Assembly (NCBI GenBank): GCA_900543345.1
Contig: UQRJ01000049.1
Location: 1 to 12,661, forward strand
Direction: 5' to 3'
DNA length: 12,661 bases
Origin: an uncultured Sporolactobacillus sp.
GTDB taxonomy: Bacteria > Bacillota > Bacilli > Bacillales > Sporolactobacillaceae
The notes below the pieces were generated by a model. That model was not told where the DNA came from. It saw only the letters and a list, made by a program, of their open reading frames with translations, and made no database searches. Shown here in pieces: positions 1 to 6,402 of the stretch (position 1 is its first letter; each line of letters starts with the position of its first letter). A program made the translations under genes and the position numbers.

Positions 1-37
1 AAGGTCTCGTGGGCTCGGAGATGTGTATAAGAGACAG
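1..37 (+). other. Untrimmed Nextera (Tn5) adapter, left end
   Basis: Positions 4-37 match the 34-base Illumina Nextera Read 2 transposase adapter. It ends in the 19-base Tn5 mosaic end AGATGTGTATAAGAGACAG at 19-37. The three bases before it may be the tail of an index sequence. This is library-preparation sequence and not genome, so native sequence starts at about position 38. Confidence 0.97.
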
Positions 38-93
38 GAGAAGCAATGCAGTGCGACGACTGCGCTATAAAAAGTGTTATTTTGTTTGAGAAA

Positions 94-102
94 TGGTAAA
101 AT
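94..102 (+). promoter_or_regulatory. Extended -10 promoter of abrB
   Basis: TGGTAAAAT is an extended -10 element (TG-n-TAAAAT) about 50 bases upstream of the abrB start. I see no convincing -35 hexamer at the proper distance, which is tolerated in extended -10 promoters of Gram-positive bacteria. An alternative pair, TTGAGA at 86-91 and TATGCT at 107-112, has a short 15-base spacer and is less attractive. The start site would be near 109. Confidence 0.5.
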
Positions 103-153
103 GTGTTATGCTTAGGGTAAAGGCTAGCATATGGGGAGGAGCAAATAAAGTCT

Positions 154-444
154 ATGAAATCGACAGGTATTGTACGTAAAGTGGACGAGTTGGGGCGTGT
201 CGTGATTCCGATTGAATTGCGCCGGACGATGAAGATCAAGGAAGGCGATCCGCTGGAGATTTTCACGGAAGACGACCGGATTATCTTTAAAAAGTATATT
301 CCGAACATGGCCTGTCAGATTACGAACGAAGTATCGCCGGATAATCTCGTGCTGGCCAACGGAAAACTGATTCTGAGTCGTAAGGCGGCTAAACAAGTTG
401 TCGAGGAGATTGAGAAATATATGGGTGAAGACACACATTCTTGA
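154..444 (+). CDS. abrB: Transition-state regulator AbrB
   Basis: This 96-residue protein is an AbrB-type DNA-binding regulator. In Bacillus AbrB represses stationary-phase genes (sporulation, biofilm, competence, antibiotics) during growth. The N-terminal 50 residues form the swapped-hairpin DNA-binding domain with the family hallmark VDELGRVVIPIELRRT at 10-25, nearly identical to B. subtilis AbrB. The C-terminal multimerisation half keeps the equivalent of Cys54 (NMACQ). Length fits AbrB (about 94) and excludes SpoVT (about 178); the paralogue Abh is the main alternative. The ATG at 154 gives the conserved MKSTGIVRKV start. Its ribosome binding site GGGGAGGA (133-140) sits 13 bases upstream, rather far. 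It stands alone between its own promoter and terminator. Next to uvrB is an unusual place, since in B. subtilis abrB lies far away. Confidence 0.95.
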   Translation: MKSTGIVRKVDELGRVVIPIELRRTMKIKEGDPLEIFTEDDRIIFKKYIPNMACQITNEVSPDNLVLANGKLILSRKAAKQVVEEIEKYMGEDTHS

Positions 445-460
445 TGTTTAGTTGCTTGAC

Positions 461-493
461 GCTTCCATCGCCATTCGTGAGGAAGCTTTTTTT
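461..493 (+). terminator. Rho-independent terminator of abrB
   Basis: GCTTCC (461-466) pairs with GGAAGC (481-486), followed directly by seven T (487-493). With one bulged A the stem can extend by three pairs (TCG with TGA). It lies 17 bases after the abrB stop and separates abrB from the uvrB transcription unit. Confidence 0.8.
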
Positions 494-532
494 ATTATTT
501 GCAAGTGGACGGCAGTGCGGTCGGTCATTCAG

Positions 533-546
533 AGAATATTTGTTCG
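533..546. promoter_or_regulatory. Probable LexA (DinR) box upstream of uvrB
   Basis: The 14-mer A-GAAT-ATTT-GTTC-G matches the Gram-positive SOS box CGAAC-N4-GTTCG at 8 of 10 defined positions. It lies about 30 bases upstream of the uvrB -10 element. uvrB of B. subtilis (originally dinA) is a classical LexA-repressed gene, so both the location and the target fit. A second, poorer candidate at 566-579 (GAAC half-site intact, the other half degenerate) overlaps the -10. Confidence 0.6.
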
Positions 547-573
547 CTTTTTTGCCTGCTGGAGATGAACATG

Positions 574-582
574 TGCTATAAT
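574..582 (+). promoter_or_regulatory. Extended -10 promoter of uvrB-uvrA
   Basis: TGCTATAAT is a perfect extended -10 (TG-n-TATAAT) ending 36 bases before the uvrB start codon. TTGCCT at 552-557 is a possible -35 but the spacer would be 19 bases. The predicted start site is near 589, giving a short leader that carries the strong TTTGGAGG ribosome binding site. Confidence 0.7.
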
Positions 583-618
583 CGTACTAATGATTTAAGC
601 TGTTTGGAGGGCGGACAA

Positions 619-2592
619 ATGGATTTTCAGCTTGTCTCCGATTATAAACCGCGCGGCGATCAGCCGGAAGCCATTGATGAATTGGTGAATGGTATCCAGA
701 ACGAGAAAAAGTTTCAGACGCTGCTCGGCGCCACCGGAACTGGTAAAACATTCACGATGTCGAATGTGATCGCCCAAGTGAAAAAACCGACGCTGGTCAT
801 TGCCCACAACAAAACGCTGGCCGGCCAGTTGTATAATGAATTTAAAGAATTTTTTCCGAATAATGCGGTTGAATATTTTGTTAGTTACTATGATTATTAT
901 CAGCCGGAAGCGTATATTCCGCAGACGGATACCTATATTGAAAAAGACTCCAGCATTAACGACGAGATCGATAAGCTGCGCCACTCGGCGACCAGCGCAC
1001 TGTTCGAGCGACGCGACGTGATCATCGTCGCCAGCGTATCATGCATTTACGGTTTAGGCTCGCCAGAGGAATACAAGTCGCTCGTCGTTTCATTGCGGCC
1101 GGGGATGGAGATTGATCGTGACGACATGTTACGTAAATTGGTTGACATTCAGTACACACGCAATGACGTCGATTTTAGCCGCGGAACATTTCGTGTGCGC
1201 GGCGACGTCGTTGAGATTTTTCCGGCGTCGCGCGACGATCATTGCATCCGCGTTGAATTTTTCGGCGACGAGATCGACCGGCTGACGGAGATGGATCCGG
1301 TCACCGGCGAGGTAGTCGGCGAACGCAGCCACGCAGCCATTTACCCGGCGTCGCACTTTGTCACCGGGCATGACAAAATGCAGCGGGCGATTAAGAATAT
1401 CAAGACCGAGCTCGAGCAGCAATTGCGGATGCTGAAGGACGAAGGCAAACTGCTGGAGGCGCAGCGGCTTGAGCAGCGGACGCGCTACGATCTGGAAATG
1501 ATGGAGGAGGTCGGCTTCTGCTCCGGTATCGAAAACTATTCTCGCCATCTGACCTTTCGCCAGCCGGGAGAGGCGCCGTATACGTTGATGGATTATTTTC
1601 CCGACGATTATCTGGTGATGGTCGATGAATCGCACGCCACGCTGCCGCAGGTGCACGCGATGTTTAACGGCGACCGGGCGCGCAAGGATGTGCTGGTCGC
1701 CAACGGCTTCCGCCTGCCGTCGGCGAAAGACAATCGGCCGCTGACTTTTGCTGAATTTATCAGCAAGATTCATCAAGCCGTTTTCGTATCGGCGACGCCG
1801 GGCGACTTTGAACTGGAACATTCCGGGAAACCGGTGGAGCAGATCATTCGGCCGACGGGGCTGCTTGATCCGCAAATCGAGGTGCGGCCGATCAAGGGTC
1901 AGATTGATGATCTATACGCCGAGATCATCAAACGGGCGAAAAAGAACGAGCGTGTTCTCGTGACGACGCTGACGAAGAAAATGGCCGAAAATCTAACCGA
2001 TTATCTCAAGGGGCTCGGTGTCAAAGTCAATTATCTACACTCGGAAGTCAATACGCTGGATCGGCTTGAGATTGTCCGCAATCTGCGCCGCGGCAAGTTC
2101 GATGTGCTGGTCGGCATCAACCTGCTGCGCGAAGGGCTCGATATCCCCGAAGTTTCATTGGTCGCTATTCTTGACGCCGATAAGGAAGGCTTCCTTCGTT
2201 CCGAGCGGTCGCTGATTCAGACGATGGGGCGGGCGGCCCGCAACGCGCACGGCAAGGTCATCATGTATGCCGATACGATCACCGATTCGATGCGGGCGGC
2301 CATCGCCGAAACTAACCGCCGCCGCCAGATTCAGGATGCCTTTAATGAAAAACATCATATTACGCCGAAAACCATTCAGAAATCCATTCCCGATCTGATC
2401 CGGGCGACACATAACGTGAACGAAGGCGACGGCAGGGACCAGAAGAAGAAGAAACACAAATTGACGAAGACAGAGCGCAGGAAGACGATTATCAGTATGG
2501 AAAAGGAAATGAAGAAAGCAGCCAAATCACTCGATTTTGAGCGGGCGGCCGAATTGCGCGATATCATTTTCGAACTGAAGGCGGAGGGGTAA
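619..2592 (+). CDS. uvrB: Excinuclease ABC subunit B (UvrB)
   Basis: UvrB is the damage-verifying helicase-like subunit of nucleotide excision repair. It is loaded by UvrA, clamps the lesion strand under its beta-hairpin and recruits UvrC. The 657-residue product matches B. subtilis UvrB (about 661) along its whole length. Visible parts are Walker A GATGTGKT (37-44), the aromatic beta-hairpin starting near Tyr90 (YYDYYQPEAYIPQTDT), helicase motif II DESH (336-339), motifs V/VI (GINLLREGLDIPE; QTMGRAARN) and a C-terminal UVR motif (about 624-657) for UvrC contact. The start was placed at ATG 619, not the upstream TTG at 499. It gives the family N-terminus MDFQLVSDYKP, has GGAGG (606-610) eight bases ahead, and follows the promoter. 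It shares an operon with uvrA seven bases downstream and is probably SOS-induced. Confidence 0.98.
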   Translation: MDFQLVSDYKPRGDQPEAIDELVNGIQNEKKFQTLLGATGTGKTFTMSNVIAQVKKPTLVIAHNKTLAGQLYNEFKEFFPNNAVEYFVSYYDYYQPEAYIPQTDTYIEKDSSINDEIDKLRHSATSALFERRDVIIVASVSCIYGLGSPEEYKSLVVSLRPGMEIDRDDMLRKLVDIQYTRNDVDFSRGTFRVRGDVVEIFPASRDDHCIRVEFFGDEIDRLTEMDPVTGEVVGERSHAAIYPASHFVTGHDKMQRAIKNIKTELEQQLRMLKDEGKLLEAQRLEQRTRYDLEMMEEVGFCSGIENYSRHLTFRQPGEAPYTLMDYFPDDYLVMVDESHATLPQVHAMFNGDRARKDVLVANGFRLPSAKDNRPLTFAEFISKIHQAVFVSATPGDFELEHSGKPVEQIIRPTGLLDPQIEVRPIKGQIDDLYAEIIKRAKKNERVLVTTLTKKMAENLTDYLKGLGVKVNYLHSEVNTLDRLEIVRNLRRGKFDVLVGINLLREGLDIPEVSLVAILDADKEGFLRSERSLIQTMGRAARNAHGKVIMYADTITDSMRAAIAETNRRRQIQDAFNEKHHITPKTIQKSIPDLIRATHNVNEGDGRDQKKKKHKLTKTERRKTIISMEKEMKKAAKSLDFERAAELRDIIFELKAEG

Positions 2593-2599
2593 ACAGTCA

Positions 2600-5482
2600 A
2601 TGGTAATGGAAAACATCGTGATCAAAGGCGCGCGTGAACACAATCTAAAGAATGTCAATGTCACGATTCCACGTGATAAAATGGTTGTCATCACCGGACT
2701 GTCCGGATCGGGAAAATCGTCGCTTGCTTTCGATACGATTTATGCCGAAGGGCAGCGTCGGTATGTCGAGTCGCTATCGGCCTATGCCCGCCAGTTTCTC
2801 GGCCAGACCAATAAACCCGATGTCGACGCGATTGAAGGTCTCTCGCCGGCGATTTCGATCGATCAGAAGACGACGAGCCATAATCCGCGCTCGACTGTCG
2901 GGACGGTCACGGAAATTTATGATTACCTTCGCCTGCTGTTTGCCCGCATCGGTCATCCGTTTTGCCCGACACACGGCGTTGAAATCAAGTCGCAGACGGT
3001 CGATCAGATGGTCGATCGAATCATGACTTATCCCGAGCGGACGAGGCTGCAGATTTTGGCGCCGATCGTCTCGGGGCGAAAGGGCACGCAAACCCGCTTG
3101 CTCGAAGACATCCGCAAGAAAGGGTATGTCCGCATTCGTGTTGACGGAACCATGCATGAGGTCGGAGAAAAGATTAAACTGGAAAAAAATAAAAAGCACA
3201 CGGTCGAAGTCGTGATCGATCGGATTATTTTAAAACCGGGCATCGCCGGACGGTTGACCGATTCACTTGAAGCAGCGTGCAAGTTAACCGACGGACGTGT
3301 GCTGGTCGACATCGTCGGTGGGGATGAACTGCTTTTTTCCGAAAAATATGCCTGCCCTTACTGCGGTTTTTCCATTGGCGAACTGGAACCGCGTCTGTTT
3401 TCGTTCAACAGTCCATTCGGGGCTTGTCCGGATTGCGACGGGCTCGGATCGCGAATGGAGGTCGACCGCGATCAGGTGATTCCCGATCCGTCGAAATCGC
3501 TGGCCGACGGGGCGATTGTCGCGTGGCAGTCGACGAGCTCACGATACTATCCGCAACTGCTTAAAGCGGCTTGTGCCCATTTTGGCATCGACATGAACGT
3601 GCCGGTCAATCAATTGCCGAAAGATCACCTGCAGCTGGTTCTTTACGGTTCGCGGGCGGAACGATTCCATTTTTATTATGAGAGTGAGTTTGGCAATGTT
3701 TACGATAAAGACATCTATTTCGAAGGTGTGATTCCGAATATCGGCCGACGTTATCGGGAAACGACGTCGGACTTTATCCGTGAACAGATGGCAGGGTATA
3801 TGCGGCAAAAATCCTGTCCGACCTGTCACGGCTACCGGCTGCGCCCGGAAGCACTGGCCGTACGGATCGGCGGAAAGCACATTGGCGAAGTGACCGAGAT
3901 GCCGATCCGTGAGATGCTGGACTTTTTCAACGACCTGACACTGACCGATAAGGAACAAACGATCGCCCGGCTGATCCTTCGCGAGATCAAGCAACGGACT
4001 CAGTTTCTGATCGACGTCGGGCTCGACTATCTGACATTGAGCCGGCCGGCGGGAACGCTATCGGGCGGCGAAGCGCAGCGGATTCGTCTGGCGACGCAAA
4101 TCGGCTCGCAGTTGATGGGTGTGCTCTATATTCTTGACGAACCGTCGATCGGCTTGCATCAGCGCGACAACCAGCGGCTGATCCGGACGCTTGAGCATAT
4201 GCGCGATCTTGGAAATACGCTGATCATTGTCGAGCACGATGAGGATACGATGCTGGCTGCCGATTATATTATCGACATCGGTCCCGGTGCCGGAGCGCAC
4301 GGCGGTCGGATCACCGCGCAAGGGACACCGAAAGAAATCATGGACAATCCGAATTCGCTGACCGGTCAGTATTTGTCGGGGAATAAATTTATTCCGATAC
4401 CGGAAAAACGCAGAAAGGTTACTCGGCGCGCGGTAAAAATCTACGGGGCCAAAGCGAATAATCTGCAGAATATCGACGTCAGTTTTCCGCTCGGTGTGCT
4501 GACCGTCGTCACCGGCGTCTCCGGCTCGGGGAAAAGTACGCTGGTCAATGACGTCTTGTTTCGGGCATTGGCGCAGAAGTTAAACGGACGTCGGCAGGCG
4601 CCGGGCGAATTCCGCCGAATGAACGGCGTCAGCGAACTCGACAATGTCATTCAGATCGATCAGTCACCGATCGGGCGGACACCGCGTTCGAATCCGGCGA
4701 CCTACACCGGCGTCTTTGATATGATCCGTGAGGTCTTTGCCTCAACCAATGAGGCGAAGGTGCGCGGCTATAAAAAGGGCCGGTTCAGTTTCAATATTAA
4801 AGGCGGACGGTGCGAAGCGTGCAGTGGCGACGGCATTATCAAGATCGAGATGCATTTTTTGCCCGATGTTTACGTGCCATGCGAAGTCTGTCACGGCAAA
4901 CGCTATAACCGCGAGACGTTGGAAGTCACTTATAAAGGAAAAACGATTGCCGATGTACTCGATATGACAGTCGAGGACGCCCTTGCGTTTTTTAAAAACG
5001 TACCGCGGATTCGGCGTCGCCTGCAACCGCTGCAAGATGTCGGGCTCGGTTACGTTAAACTTGGCCAACCGGCGACGACCCTGTCGGGCGGTGAGGCGCA
5101 GCGCGTCAAACTGGCTTCTCAGTTATTCCGGCGGACGAAGGGACGCGCACTCTATATTCTCGATGAACCGACGACCGGACTTCATACAGACGATATTTCC
5201 CGGCTGATCGACGTTCTTCAGGCGCTGGTCGACGGCGGCGACAGCGTACTGATCATTGAGCATAATCTTGACGTGATTAAGTGCGCCGACTATCTCATCG
5301 ATCTCGGACCGGAAGGCGGCGATCGGGGCGGAACGGTGGTGGCGACCGGAACACCGGAAGAGATCGCCGCGACGTCGGGTTCTTATACCGGGAAGTATTT
5401 GCAACCGATTCTCAGGCGTGACCGCAAACGGATGGCCGACCGTCTGGCCCGGCAGCAGCTGGCGGCCGCTAAAAACCACTGA
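2600..5482 (+). CDS. uvrA: Excinuclease ABC subunit A (UvrA)
   Basis: UvrA is the dimeric ABC-type ATPase that scans DNA for bulky lesions and hands them to UvrB. The 960-residue protein has two ATPase modules. The first has Walker A GLSGSGKS (33-40), signature LSGGEAQR (487-494) and Walker B LDEP (512-515). The second has GVSGSGKS (639-646), LSGGEAQR (828-835) and LDEP (854-857). Zinc ligands are intact: Cys252, 255, 276, 279 in module one and Cys738, 741, 761, 764 in module two, plus the CPTC pair at 406-409. The start at 2600 is favoured because GGAGGGG at the very end of uvrB lies ten bases ahead; a second in-frame ATG at 2606 would be too far. Coupled transcription with uvrB is clear; no terminator is visible after it. 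Full length, no damage to the reading frame. Confidence 0.98.
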   Translation: MVMENIVIKGAREHNLKNVNVTIPRDKMVVITGLSGSGKSSLAFDTIYAEGQRRYVESLSAYARQFLGQTNKPDVDAIEGLSPAISIDQKTTSHNPRSTVGTVTEIYDYLRLLFARIGHPFCPTHGVEIKSQTVDQMVDRIMTYPERTRLQILAPIVSGRKGTQTRLLEDIRKKGYVRIRVDGTMHEVGEKIKLEKNKKHTVEVVIDRIILKPGIAGRLTDSLEAACKLTDGRVLVDIVGGDELLFSEKYACPYCGFSIGELEPRLFSFNSPFGACPDCDGLGSRMEVDRDQVIPDPSKSLADGAIVAWQSTSSRYYPQLLKAACAHFGIDMNVPVNQLPKDHLQLVLYGSRAERFHFYYESEFGNVYDKDIYFEGVIPNIGRRYRETTSDFIREQMAGYMRQKSCPTCHGYRLRPEALAVRIGGKHIGEVTEMPIREMLDFFNDLTLTDKEQTIARLILREIKQRTQFLIDVGLDYLTLSRPAGTLSGGEAQRIRLATQIGSQLMGVLYILDEPSIGLHQRDNQRLIRTLEHMRDLGNTLIIVEHDEDTMLAADYIIDIGPGAGAHGGRITAQGTPKEIMDNPNSLTGQYLSGNKFIPIPEKRRKVTRRAVKIYGAKANNLQNIDVSFPLGVLTVVTGVSGSGKSTLVNDVLFRALAQKLNGRRQAPGEFRRMNGVSELDNVIQIDQSPIGRTPRSNPATYTGVFDMIREVFASTNEAKVRGYKKGRFSFNIKGGRCEACSGDGIIKIEMHFLPDVYVPCEVCHGKRYNRETLEVTYKGKTIADVLDMTVEDALAFFKNVPRIRRRLQPLQDVGLGYVKLGQPATTLSGGEAQRVKLASQLFRRTKGRALYILDEPTTGLHTDDISRLIDVLQALVDGGDSVLIIEHNLDVIKCADYLIDLGPEGGDRGGTVVATGTPEEIAATSGSYTGKYLQPILRRDRKRMADRLARQQLAAAKNH

Positions 5483-5501
5483 CGAATTTTTCCGGCGGAG
5501 C

Positions 5502-5531
5502 TTGTTTTCACGTGTCGGCATGGCGTATAGT
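5502..5531 (+). promoter_or_regulatory. Possible promoter of yvlC-yvlD
   Basis: TTGTTT (5502-5507) and TATAGT (5526-5531) with an 18-base spacer could form a sigma-A promoter in the gap after uvrA. In B. subtilis the yvl operon is driven by the envelope-stress factor SigW, whose promoters need an AAC-containing -35. CGTA is present at 5524-5527, but no AAC motif is seen 16-17 bases upstream. SigW control is therefore not supported here. Confidence 0.35.
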
Positions 5532-5561
5532 GAGAAAAGAAATCTTCTTGGAGGATTGATG

Positions 5562-5756
5562 ATGCAGAAAAAACTCTACCGTTCCACACAAAATCGCATG
5601 CTTGCCGGTATACTCGGCGGGATCGGTGAATACCTTAACATCGATCCGACGGTTGTTCGTGTTGTTTTTATTGCCCTTTGGATCGCTACCGCTTTTTTCC
5701 CGTGTGCGATTGCCTACGTGCTGATGTGGTTTATTGTCCCTGAACAGAGAGTGTGA
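5562..5756 (+). CDS. yvlC: PspC-domain membrane protein (YvlC-like)
   Basis: The 64-residue protein is a stand-alone PspC domain. PspC family members are small inner-membrane proteins linked to phage-shock and envelope-stress responses; the exact role of the Bacillus version (YvlC) is not settled. The conserved core is RMLAGILGGIGEYLNIDPT (12-30). One long hydrophobic segment (about 32-59, VVRVVFIALW to YVLMWFIVP) follows, probably a kinked membrane helix or two short ones. The start at 5562 is chosen because GGAGG (5550-5554) sits seven bases ahead; the adjacent in-frame ATG at 5559 would be only four bases away. It follows uvrA by 79 bases and overlaps yvlD by four bases, matching the B. 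subtilis yvlC-yvlD pair beside uvrA. Confidence 0.88.
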   Translation: MQKKLYRSTQNRMLAGILGGIGEYLNIDPTVVRVVFIALWIATAFFPCAIAYVLMWFIVPEQRV

Positions 5757-6139
5757 AACGATTGATGAAGAGATGGTTTGCCAATGCACTGCTTAACGTG
5801 ATCGTCAATATGCTCATTCTGATGACACTTGCCGGTTATCTGCATACGATGGTGCAGATTTCCAGTATTGGCACGGCATTTGCGGCCAGTGTCATCCTTT
5901 CGGTTCTGAACACGTTCATTCGGCCGCTGCTTTTGCTCTTGGCGTTGCCGATCACGATTCTGACGTTGGGATTTTTTATTTTCATCATCAATGCCCTGAT
6001 GCTGATGCTGACATCGGCCATCTTGAGCCCGGCCTTTATCATCGACGGCTTCGGCAGTGCACTGATTATTGCGATCATCATGGCGCTGTGCCAGATGCTG
6101 ATTCAAACCTTCATCATCGGTCCGTTGCGTAAACCGTAA
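5753..6139 (+). CDS. yvlD: Phage-holin-family membrane protein (YvlD-like)
   Basis: This 128-residue protein is almost entirely hydrophobic, with about four membrane helices. It belongs to the widespread YvlD family, annotated as phage holin family 4 by similarity (PF04020). There is no evidence of lytic function, and it travels with PspC in Bacillales. Helices are visible at about 10-29, 39-57, 60-83 and 96-121. The central RPLLLLLALPITILTLGFF stretch is the most family-like part. The GTG at 5753 overlaps the yvlC stop as GTGA, suggesting translational coupling. ATG 5765 is an alternative start (MKRWFANALLN), and neither has a well-placed ribosome binding site. No T-rich terminator follows, but a 7-bp inverted repeat (6130-6136 with 6154-6160) straddles the stop codon. 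Confidence 0.85.
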   Translation: MKRLMKRWFANALLNVIVNMLILMTLAGYLHTMVQISSIGTAFAASVILSVLNTFIRPLLLLLALPITILTLGFFIFIINALMLMLTSAILSPAFIIDGFGSALIIAIIMALCQMLIQTFIIGPLRKP

Positions 6140-6160
6140 GCATCGCAGCGGGCCGGTTTA

Positions 6161-6169
6161 TGGTAAAAT
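6161..6169 (+). promoter_or_regulatory. Extended -10 promoter for the hprK leader
   Basis: TGGTAAAAT is an extended -10 with the same sequence as the abrB one. No proper -35 is seen. The start site would fall at about 6175-6177, exactly where the first stem of the leader begins. A 7-bp inverted repeat (TAAACCG 6130-6136, CGGTTTA 6154-6160) abuts it and could be an operator or the remnant of a terminator. Confidence 0.55.
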
Positions 6170-6176
6170 TGAACAA

Positions 6177-6402
6177 AGGCGGCCGGCAAGGGGCTGCCGC
6201 CTGAGAAAGTTAAACCTTCTCCGGGAGTGCTTTGCGAGCCAGAGAGCGCAAAAACGGATGGAACGGAGGTGTATGTGCTTTCCCGGAGATATCGCCTGGC
6301 TGGGACGGGATTGAAGCTTTCGGAATGCGTGCCGGCCTGATTGTTCAGGTGCATGATGAAAGAGCTGACCGTCGCACGGCGTGGCCGGACAGCACAGAAC
6401 CA
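6177..6402 (+). promoter_or_regulatory. Structured 5' leader of hprK, unassigned
   Basis: About 226 bases without a protein homologue separate the promoter from hprK. By eye the RNA can form P1 AGGCGGC (6177-6183) with GCCGCCT (6196-6202). It can also form P2 TCTCCGGGA (6218-6226) with TCCCGGAGA (6281-6289), and inside it P3 TTTGCG (6231-6236) with CGCAAA (6247-6252). The P3 loop AGCCAG (6237-6242) complements CTGGCT (6296-6301), a possible pseudoknot. Further 3' are CCTGA/TCAGG (6336-6340, 6345-6349) and CCGGCC (6332-6337) with GGCCGG (6383-6388), which exclude each other. The loop of P2 exposes GGAGG (6265-6269), ahead of short reading frames at 6273-6314 and 6275-6340. I recognise no known riboswitch, T-box or other RNA family. 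Individual stems of this size can occur by chance, so structure is suggested, not proven. Confidence 0.4.

Noticed and set aside
499..618. N-terminal extension of UvrB from TTG 499
   Set aside because: It would translate through the LexA box and promoter, has no family similarity, and ATG 619 has an ideal ribosome binding site.
5502..5531. SigW promoter for yvlC-yvlD
   Set aside because: CGTA is present but there is no AAC-containing -35 at 16-17 bases.
5753..6139. Prophage remnant because of the holin annotation
   Set aside because: The YvlD family is chromosomal and pairs with PspC; no endolysin or other phage gene is present.
6238..6270. T-box leader upstream of hprK (AGAGAG followed by GGATGGAAC)
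   Set aside because: The conserved T-box sequence (GGTGGNACCGCG), the specifier stem and a terminator with T-run are missing, and hprK is not a tRNA-charging or amino-acid gene.
6232..6402. N-terminal extension of HprK from TTG 6232
   Set aside because: The extra 57 residues are not like any HprK, while ATG 6403 gives the normal N-terminus and length.
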